Shown piece after piece: positions 1 through 4,658 of a stretch of DNA of 5,697 nucleotides. Position numbers and translations under genes: made by a program. Numbering within the stretch: position 1 is the stretch's first letter; the number at the start of each line of letters is the position of its first letter. The notes beneath the pieces are model-generated. The model searched no databases and was not told the DNA's origin. It worked only from the letters and a program-made list of their open reading frames with translations. Source of the DNA: Streptosporangiaceae bacterium (lineage in GTDB: Bacteria; Actinomycetota; Actinomycetes; Streptosporangiales; Streptosporangiaceae); contig JASHSZ010000535.1 of NCBI GenBank assembly GCA_030040815.1, positions 1 to 5,697 of the forward strand, given 5' to 3'.

Positions 1-583
1 CCGCCGCGACGAAACCGGAGACACCGGCGGCCAGGTGGATGACGTAGCCGCCGGAGAAGTCCAGCGCGCCCTTCTGCGCCCAGAAGCCGCCGCCCCACAG
101 CAGGAACGCGTTCACGGCGTACGCGAACGTGATCCACAGTGGGACGAAGATCACCCAGACCTTGAACTTGATCCGGCCGACCACGCTGCCGATGAACAGA
201 ATCGGCGTGATCGCGGCAAATACGAACTGGAAGTAGGCGAGCGAGCCCTCAGGGAACCTGAAGTTCGGCATCAGCCCCTTGAGCAGCGGGATGACCGCCT
301 GCGCCTGCTCTCCGGCCGCGCCCAGGATCGTGGACGGCTTGCCGACGTAGGTCGAGATCCAGGAGTCGCCGAAGCCCATCTTGAATGCCCACAACACCCA
401 GACAATGAGCGTCAGGCAGAACGCGCTGAACACCATCATCATGGTGTTGACGGCCCATTTGCGCTGCACGATGCCGCCGTACAGCACTGCCAGCGCTGGG
501 ATGCTCATCAGACCGACGAGCGTTGCTGCCGTCATCTGCCAGGCGTTATCACCCGAGACAAGCCAGCTCGCGTAGGGATCCAC
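1..583 (-). CDS. amt: Ammonium transporter Amt, N-terminal part (3' end beyond window)
   Basis: Amt/Mep/Rh-family channel that conducts ammonium across the cytoplasmic membrane. Only residues 1-194 are in the window. Family hallmarks are clear: LYGGIVQRK at 34-42 after the first helix, YFQFVFAAITP at 117-127 (outer gating Phe region), LLWGGGF at 161-167 with the Trp of the recruitment site, the structural Asp in ALDFSGG (Asp175), and the pore His in YVIHLAAG (His183). The loop at about 80-112 is longer than in E. coli AmtB and resembles, from memory, the AMT2-like group. The GTG start at 583 follows GGAGG (592-596) by 8 nt and puts GDNAWQ, a typical Amt opening, near the N-terminus. No periplasmic signal peptide precedes it, unlike E. 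coli AmtB. The upstream region carries GlnR-like boxes, suggesting nitrogen-limitation control. In actinobacteria amt is often followed by glnK and glnD; that part is not visible here. Confidence 0.96.
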   Translation of the reverse strand, partial: MDPYASWLVSGDNAWQMTAATLVGLMSIPALAVLYGGIVQRKWAVNTMMMVFSAFCLTLIVWVLWAFKMGFGDSWISTYVGKPSTILGAAGEQAQAVIPLLKGLMPNFRFPEGSLAYFQFVFAAITPILFIGSVVGRIKFKVWVIFVPLWITFAYAVNAFLLWGGGFWAQKGALDFSGGYVIHLAAGVSGFVAA

Positions 584-586
584 TCT

Positions 587-612
587 CTTCGCCTCCAGAG
601 GCTGAAGCGAAG
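587..612 (-). promoter_or_regulatory. Possible hairpin over the amt ribosome binding site
   Basis: On the transcribed strand CTTCGC (607-612) can pair with GCGAAG (587-592). Alternatively GCCT (599-602) and AGGC (591-594) form an inner stem over a CTGG loop, which includes part of the GGAGG Shine-Dalgarno. The fold is short and the two pairings compete, so it may be weak or fortuitous. Confidence 0.25.
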
Positions 613-644
613 GGCTGCCGGGAAGCCAGGCGTCGGCGACCAGC

Positions 645-674
645 ACGGTCCCAGCCGACCGCTTCGGTTGTCAG
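645..674 (-). promoter_or_regulatory. Candidate amt promoter (-35 CTGACA, weak -10)
   Basis: CTGACA (669-674) differs from the TTGACA consensus by one base and lies directly downstream of the GlnR-like boxes, where an activator would contact RNA polymerase. The hexamer 18 nt further on (GACCGT, 645-650) is a poor -10, as is common for activated promoters. It would give a leader of roughly 55 nt before the GTG at 583. The placement is inference. Confidence 0.35.
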
Positions 675-678
675 GTAC

Positions 679-727
679 GTTTCATGTGTCCCATGCGCTC
701 GTTTCGGCCACGTTTCCTCGCCGTTAC
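679..727 (-). promoter_or_regulatory. GlnR-like operator: phased GTAAC/GAAAC boxes upstream of amt
   Basis: Reading toward amt: GTAAC (723-727), GAAAC (712-716), GAAAC (701-705), a degenerate ATGGG (690-694) and GAAAC (679-683). All five lie at exact 11-bp steps, one helical turn apart. The actinobacterial GlnR consensus is GTnAC-n6-GAAAC, repeated as a-b pairs with 6-nt gaps. The first two boxes match it perfectly and the third and fifth match the GAAAC half. GlnR is an OmpR-type regulator that activates amt-glnK-glnD and glnA under nitrogen limitation in streptomycetes and mycobacteria. The array sits 96-144 bp upstream of the amt start and just upstream of a -35-like CTGACA, which suits an activator. 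Confidence 0.72.
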
Positions 728-750
728 GCCGGCCGCAGATAGCCCGCGTT

Positions 751-763
751 AGGTGTTAAACCT
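751..763. repeat. Short imperfect palindrome in the divergent intergenic region
   Basis: AGGTGTTAAACCT pairs five of six positions around a central T. It lies between the GlnR-like boxes and the candidate promoter of the 97-aa gene, so it could be an operator half-site pair. It is short enough to be chance. Confidence 0.2.
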
Positions 764-806
764 TTGTTTCGGGCCGACCAGGCCTCGCCGCAGACGTGGC
801 GATCTC

Positions 807-842
807 TTCCTCGGCAAAGCAGCCCGGCATAGCATCACAACG
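807..842 (+). promoter_or_regulatory. Candidate promoter of a leaderless transcript
   Basis: TAGCAT (830-835) fits the actinobacterial -10 pattern TAnnnT. It is followed by 6 nt and then the GTG at 842, so the expected transcription start coincides with the start codon. The -35 at 17-nt spacing (TTCCTC, 807-812) is poor. No Shine-Dalgarno precedes the GTG, which is consistent with leaderless translation, common in actinobacteria. Confidence 0.4.
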
Positions 843-1135
843 TGGGTAAGCGCTGGCTCGGTGGCTACGCCCGTTCGCGGAACGAGCTGGCTCCCATCAG
901 GCAAGTTAGCTTTGGGCCGGATGGGCAGTGGTCGGACGGCTATGCATCCGCGGCTGGCAGCGACGTCAGCGCCGCAGCGCGGATCAAGTCAGCGCTGAGC
1001 GTCGCCCAGGCTGCCGCCTGGCTCCTCATCAAAGTCGTCGTCGTCGTGCTCGCTGCGTTTTTCATTCTCATCTTCGCCGCTGCTAGCGTTGCGGCGATGT
1101 TCGCCAACGGTGGTGGGTTCCCGATCGGCCGTTAG
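842..1135 (+). CDS. Small single-pass membrane protein, unknown function (97 aa)
   Basis: I do not recognise a family. Residues 1-58 are polar and mildly basic, starting MGKRWLGGYARSR, with a central segment rich in Gly, Ser and Asp (25-44). A strong hydrophobic helix follows at about 60-86 and includes a run of five Val (65-69, a GTC/GTG tandem). The tail is short, Gly-rich and ends in Arg. With the basic N-terminus the likely topology is N-in, tail out. An in-frame TAG at 830-832 excludes any longer form, so GTG at 842 is the first possible start. Most codons end in G or C, supporting coding. It is divergent from amt and converges on the MoxR operon, overlapping its last stop codon by 4 bp. 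The absence of a Shine-Dalgarno and lack of a recognised homolog keep confidence moderate. Confidence 0.6.
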   Translation: MGKRWLGGYARSRNELAPIRQVSFGPDGQWSDGYASAAGSDVSAAARIKSALSVAQAAAWLLIKVVVVVLAAFFILIFAAASVAAMFANGGGFPIGR

Positions 1136-1737
1136 GGCCAGCGCCGCCCGCCCAGCCAGACCGGAACCACGAGCGCGCCAGCCACGACCGCTGCGGCGGC
1201 CGCGACGACCCGGACGACGGCTGACGTCGATCCGGACGGCAGCGTCGGCACGGCCGCAGCGCCGACCGCGAGGGCGAGCAGGCCAAGTCCGGCGGCCAGC
1301 AGCGGCAGCTGCGGCCTCAGCACCCGGGCCGGTGCCCCGGTCTCGGCGAGGTGTACGGCAAACAGGTAGCCGAATAGCGCCACACCGAGCAGGCCGGTGT
1401 GCCACGCCCGAGCCGGATGCTGGACCTCCAGCGCGAGCACCGCGACGATCGTGACCTCAGCCCACGGGACCGCCCGGAGGCTGAGGCCGAGACGCGCGAG
1501 GGTCCGCTCCGGAAGTGAGCTGACCGGGTCGACCGCCAGCGGGATGCCGGCCAGGGCGAGCTGGGCGAGGCTGGCCAGCCCGGCCACGGCCGCGCAGATC
1601 AGCGCGATCCGCGGGCCCGGGCCTGGGCGGCCAGGAAGAGCGGCCCAGCTGATCAGCGCAGCGGTGAGCAGGCCGATCAGGATCATTGCGCGCACCCGCG
1701 CGGAGCCGCGCGCCGGCTGCCGCGTGGTAAGACTCAT
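1132..1737 (-). CDS. Multi-pass membrane protein, last gene of the MoxR operon (201 aa)
   Basis: Uncharacterised integral membrane protein rich in Ala and Leu. About six hydrophobic segments can be seen: near residues 17-35, 43-68, 91-106, 113-132, 143-163 and 173-195. A distinctive stretch, PWAEVTIVAVLALEVQHPAR then WHTGLLGVALFGYL (91-125), carries polar residues (Glu94, Glu104, His107, His113) within or beside helices and may be the conserved core. The ATG at 1737 overlaps the DUF58 stop as ATGA, so translation is probably coupled. An in-frame extension back to 1869 exists but lies wholly inside the DUF58 gene and is unlikely. Small membrane proteins in this position follow DUF58 genes in several actinobacterial MoxR clusters. 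A membrane partner of the MoxR/DUF58 pair is a reasonable inference; no enzymatic motif is visible. Confidence 0.85.
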   Translation of the reverse strand: MSLTTRQPARGSARVRAMILIGLLTAALISWAALPGRPGPGPRIALICAAVAGLASLAQLALAGIPLAVDPVSSLPERTLARLGLSLRAVPWAEVTIVAVLALEVQHPARAWHTGLLGVALFGYLFAVHLAETGAPARVLRPQLPLLAAGLGLLALAVGAAAVPTLPSGSTSAVVRVVAAAAAVVAGALVVPVWLGGRRWP

Positions 1738-3158
1738 CGGCGCACCACCATCACCCGCCGGGTGTACGGTGCCAGCGGCTCGTCCAGGCCTGTCGTCCCG
1801 TCCCAGTGCACGATTGGCACACCGATCTGCGTCAGCGAGAACCGGATCGCCTCCTGCTCGAGCCGCCACATCCTGCTGGCCAGTGCAGAGAGCGTGTTCC
1901 GCGAAGGCTGCGGCTTGGCGTTCAGCACGTCGACGACGAGTACGCTAAATCCGCGCTCGCGCAGGTCACGCACCGCTTCGATGAGGCGGGTATCGAGCAG
2001 CGGGCTGAAGACGATGATCAGCGCACCGGGTGGCAGCGCTGCCCGCGGCAGCCGGGTCAGGGCCGCAGCGGGCTCCCAGCCGAACGGGCTGGACACCAGC
2101 AGGTCGATCAGCCGATGGAAGTGCCGCTGGCCCTGGCCGGGGCCAATCCAGGACAGGCGGGTACCGAAGACGATCAGGCCGACGCGATCTCGCGCCGCGA
2201 GGTAGCGGGTTATCGCTCCGGCGGCGCCCCGCAGCACCAAGTCAAGCGAGGTCGAGCCCGGCTCGCCCACCTCAGCCGTCGCATCCGCGATGACAACGGT
2301 GTTCTGGGTCCGCTCGGCGGCGAAGGTGCTGAGATGCAGCGTTCCGCGTCTGGTCGTCGCGGGCCAGTTGATCCGCCGCTGCCTGTCTCCGGGCACGAAC
2401 TCGCGGACGCCAGCGAACTCAGACCCCTCCCCGGCTGCCCTGGCTGCGTGCTCGCCCAGCCGGGTAGGCAGCCTGCTCAACACCACGCTGCTGGCAAGCT
2501 GCGCAGGCAGCGGGTTGCAGTCGACCCGAGGCAGCGCCACCGCGACTTCGCCCTCGGTCAGCCGGTACGGATCGCGCAGCGTGACCAGGAGAACGCCGAC
2601 CTGACGACTCCCCCAGCGCTGCGTCGTGAACGGCAGGCGCGCCGACGGCAGTCGGCGGTCGCCGACGTGCGTCGCCTCATTCGCATCCGCGCCGCCCTGG
2701 CCCGCTGCCGCGTAGCGGCCGGTGCGCGACGCTGATTCGCTTCGTCGCACCGTCACCGGCGGCCCGGCGGCGATGCCGTCCCCTGGCTGGATCCTGAGAT
2801 CGGCCTCAAACTCACCGGGGATCGCGATATCGACGATCACCGCGGACTCGGTGCCCTCGGTGAGGGTCGAGGCGGCGAGCGAGACCCGGACACCGAGTTG
2901 GGCAGGGCCGTTCCCTCGAATCGTCGCCAGCATTAGCACAGCGGGGGCGGCGAGGCCGGCGAACTCCGGTCGGCCGGTGGCGACGGCGAGCACCAGCCCT
3001 GCCAGGGCGAGGGTCAGCAACCTGCGGGCGTGTGCGGACAGGCCCCAGCGGACAGTGAGGCGGCGGAGCCTGGGCTGCGCGTGCGGATCAGGCAACGCTT
3101 CGCGCCGGATCGGTCTGCGGCGTCGGAACGCCCTTGAGGAGGTCTGCGACGACGTCAT
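1734..3158 (-). CDS. DUF58 domain protein with vWA-like fold (474 aa)
   Basis: Partner protein of MoxR ATPases. A basic N-terminal stretch (1-45) is followed by two hydrophobic segments at about 46-60 and 66-80, probably a membrane hairpin. A beta-rich middle region leads to the DUF58 signature, GEGSEFAGVREFVPGDRQRR then INWPATTRRGTLHL (244-276). A vWA-like half follows: VVIADATAE (288-296), DRVGLIVFG (324-332) and strands near 379-384 and 404-410. The first MIDAS loop is degenerate (Asp292-x-Thr294-x-Glu296 instead of DxSxS), so metal binding is doubtful. The ATG at 3158 is preceded by AGGTGA with 6-nt spacing (165-170 of the 3000s), a good Shine-Dalgarno. This makes a 71-bp overlap with moxR. 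A TTG at 3095 would give only 8 bp overlap but has a weak site. DUF58 proteins are thought to act with MoxR in assembling or activating targets; the substrate here is unknown. Confidence 0.93.
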   Translation of the reverse strand: MTSSQTSSRAFRRRRPIRREALPDPHAQPRLRRLTVRWGLSAHARRLLTLALAGLVLAVATGRPEFAGLAAPAVLMLATIRGNGPAQLGVRVSLAASTLTEGTESAVIVDIAIPGEFEADLRIQPGDGIAAGPPVTVRRSESASRTGRYAAAGQGGADANEATHVGDRRLPSARLPFTTQRWGSRQVGVLLVTLRDPYRLTEGEVAVALPRVDCNPLPAQLASSVVLSRLPTRLGEHAARAAGEGSEFAGVREFVPGDRQRRINWPATTRRGTLHLSTFAAERTQNTVVIADATAEVGEPGSTSLDLVLRGAAGAITRYLAARDRVGLIVFGTRLSWIGPGQGQRHFHRLIDLLVSSPFGWEPAAALTRLPRAALPPGALIIVFSPLLDTRLIEAVRDLRERGFSVLVVDVLNAKPQPSRNTLSALASRMWRLEQEAIRFSLTQIGVPIVHWDGTTGLDEPLAPYTRRVMVVRR

Positions 3159-4071
3159 CCGACTTCACCTGGCGCACCCACAGCTCGGGGCGCAGCGTGA
3201 TCCGGTGCGCGAGCGCTGGCACCGCGATGCTCTTGATGTCGTCGGGGATGACGAAGTCGCGCCCGTGCAACAGCGCCTGAGCCCTGGCCAGCTGCGTCAG
3301 AGCCAGGCCGCCGCGCGGGCTGGCGCCAACCTGGATCTGTGCGTGCGCGCGCGTCGCCCGCACGATCGCGACCACGTAGTCCAGGAGGTCGGGTGCGATC
3401 TCAACCTGCTCGAGCGACTCGCGCATGCTGATGACCTCGGCCGCACTCGTGACCGAGTGAAGCTGAGCAGCCTCCTGCCGTCTGTCGATCCGTCGCTGCA
3501 GCATGGTCACCTCGTCGTCACTGGTGAGGTAGCCAAGCCGCAACCGCATGAGGAACCTGTCGAGCTGCGCTTCGGGTAGCTCGTAGGTGCCCTCGTACTC
3601 GATCGGATTGTCGGTTGCCAGCACGACGAACGGCTGCGGAAGCCGACGCGTCACGCCGTCCATGCTGACCTGGCCCTCGCCCATCGCCTCCAGCAGCGCC
3701 GCCTGCGTCTTCGGCGGCGTCCGGTTGATTTCGTCTGCGAGCAGGAGCTGGGTGAAGACCGGGCCTGGCCGGAACACCATCTCTGCGGTCCGCTGATCGT
3801 AGAGCGGCGCCCCGACGACGTCGGACGGCAGCAGATCGGGCGTGAACTGGATTCTGGTGAACTCCAGGCCGAGAGCCGTGGCGAAGGACCGTGCAATGAG
3901 CGTCTTGCCGAGACCAGGCAGGTCCTCGAGCAGCACATGTCCGCCGGACAGGATGCCCATCAGGACCAGTTCCAGGCTGCGCCGGTGTCCGACGACCGCG
4001 CGCTCGATCTCATCGAGCACCGCGGCGCAGCGCTCGGTCGCCTGGCCAGGGGTCAGGTTCGGTTCGGTCAC
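3088..4071 (-). CDS. moxR: MoxR-family AAA+ ATPase (327 aa)
   Basis: AAA+ chaperone-like ATPase of the MoxR class, about the usual length (310-350 aa). Motifs in order: Walker A EDLPGLGKT (49-57, Lys56), the MoxR segment FTPDLLPSDVVGAPLYD (76-92), RPGPVF (101-106), Walker B LLLADEINR (109-117, Asp113/Glu114), sensor 1 in ATDNPIEYEGTY (152-163, Asn155), the LDRF arginine-finger segment (170-173, Arg172), and sensor 2 in GASPRGGLAL (249-258, Arg253). All catalytic positions are present. Asp154 stands where many MoxR proteins have Gln, a subfamily trait rather than a defect. The GTG at 4071 overlaps the upstream stop as GTGA and follows GGAG by 5 nt. With the neighbour order (DUF4129, small membrane protein, DUF58, membrane protein) it resembles mycobacterial MoxR3. 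It probably works at the membrane with the DUF58 protein to remodel or activate an unknown client. Confidence 0.96.
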   Translation of the reverse strand: MTEPNLTPGQATERCAAVLDEIERAVVGHRRSLELVLMGILSGGHVLLEDLPGLGKTLIARSFATALGLEFTRIQFTPDLLPSDVVGAPLYDQRTAEMVFRPGPVFTQLLLADEINRTPPKTQAALLEAMGEGQVSMDGVTRRLPQPFVVLATDNPIEYEGTYELPEAQLDRFLMRLRLGYLTSDDEVTMLQRRIDRRQEAAQLHSVTSAAEVISMRESLEQVEIAPDLLDYVVAIVRATRAHAQIQVGASPRGGLALTQLARAQALLHGRDFVIPDDIKSIAVPALAHRITLRPELWVRQVKSDDVVADLLKGVPTPQTDPARSVA

Positions 4072-4658
4072 AGTCGCTCCAGTCGATCGATGATGGCGGC
4101 CAGCGTTCGCGGCGGGATGCCGCGTGCTTGCCGCCTCGTCTCAGCCGGGCGGGTTGGATCGAGCCAGTACCACAGCTCGTCGGCGCGCCCGCTGCGCATG
4201 GTGCCGGGCCCGGCCCCGGATAGCAGGCGCCGGGCAGCGGATGGATCCTGGTAGAGATTGACGTCGTGCCGTTCGGCGAGCCGCGCCGCGAGCAGGTGCT
4301 GCAGAGTCGGACGCAGCTCGGCGTCGTAGCTCATCATGCTGGCCGTGGCGTTGGCAAGGATGCTGTGCTTTCGCCAGAAACCCGTGAAGCTGGTGCGGCC
4401 ACTGGCCCGCCATGTGTCCTGCTGCTGGAGCACCGGGGTGGCCGCGGCGGCCATGAGCCAGCGCAGCAAGACGAGCAGCACCACCGCCCACACGATGAGC
4501 GTGATAACGGCGGCACCGGCCCCGGCGTAGCCGTACACCGCTGCGCTGGCTGCCACGATCAGAACCGCGGTGACCGTGAGCTCGGGCACACATCCGCGCC
4601 AGCCGTCCGCGGTCCCCGCCGGATGGTTGCCCTGCCGGTCAGCCGGCCTACCCGTCAT
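4068..4658 (-). CDS. Conserved-type membrane protein of the MoxR operon, unknown function (196 aa)
   Basis: Two hydrophobic segments, about 25-42 and 47-71, form an N-terminal membrane hairpin, so both ends are probably cytoplasmic. The soluble tail has a stretch with conserved character: FWRKHSILANATASMMSYD (94-112), ELRPTLQHLLAARLAERH (114-131), LWYWLDP (162-168) and IPPRTLAAIIDRLERL (181-196). I recall similar tails in uncharacterised proteins next to actinobacterial MoxR genes, without a known function. The ATG at 4658 has a strong GGAGG (4664-4668) 5 nt upstream and overlaps the DUF4129 gene by 11 bp. A longer in-frame reading back to 4799 lies inside that gene and lacks this signal. The stop overlaps the moxR GTG by 4 bp. 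It may anchor or regulate the ATPase at the membrane. Confidence 0.88.
   Translation of the reverse strand: MTGRPADRQGNHPAGTADGWRGCVPELTVTAVLIVAASAAVYGYAGAGAAVITLIVWAVVLLVLLRWLMAAAATPVLQQQDTWRASGRTSFTGFWRKHSILANATASMMSYDAELRPTLQHLLAARLAERHDVNLYQDPSAARRLLSGAGPGTMRSGRADELWYWLDPTRPAETRRQARGIPPRTLAAIIDRLERL

Noticed and set aside
35..742. Plus-strand 235-codon open frame across the start of amt
   Set aside because: It is antisense to a clear Amt protein. Its product is rich in Arg, Asp, Gln and His without domain or membrane features, as expected for a GC-rich shadow frame.
1034..1048. GTC-type trinucleotide run as a microsatellite
   Set aside because: Only five units encoding a Val run inside a membrane helix; too short to argue for phase-variable slippage, and loss of a triplet would not shift the frame.
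1127..1139. GGCC-GTTAG-GGCC as a terminator between the convergent genes
   Set aside because: The stem is only 4 bp and has no T-tract on either strand.
989..1405. Minus-strand 138-codon frame crossing the operon end
   Set aside because: It overlaps both the 201-aa membrane protein and the 97-aa gene in other frames and reads as an Arg/Gly-rich shadow with an acidic run made by the GTC repeat.
1738..1869. Upstream extension of the last operon gene to 1869 (245 aa)
   Set aside because: The extra 44 residues lie inside the DUF58 gene and lack membrane character; the ATGA overlap at 1734-1737 is a typical coupled start.
2032..2053. Nested palindromes GGCAGCGCTGCC and GCTGCC-CGC-GGCAGC
   Set aside because: They lie in DUF58 coding sequence where Arg/Ala/Leu/Pro codons readily produce such GC-rich symmetry; no regulatory context.
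1806..2735. Plus-strand 309-codon open frame opposite the DUF58 gene
   Set aside because: The minus strand encodes a recognisable DUF58 protein; the plus reading is low-complexity Arg/Gln/Ala-rich without family motifs.
3093..3095. TTG as sole start of the DUF58 protein
   Set aside because: It would reduce the overlap with moxR to 8 bp, but its upstream site is weak compared with AGGTGA before the ATG at 3158. Kept only as an alternative.
2722..3579. Plus-strand 285-codon open frame opposite moxR and DUF58
   Set aside because: Shadow of the MoxR catalytic frame; no recognisable domain and no convincing ribosome site.
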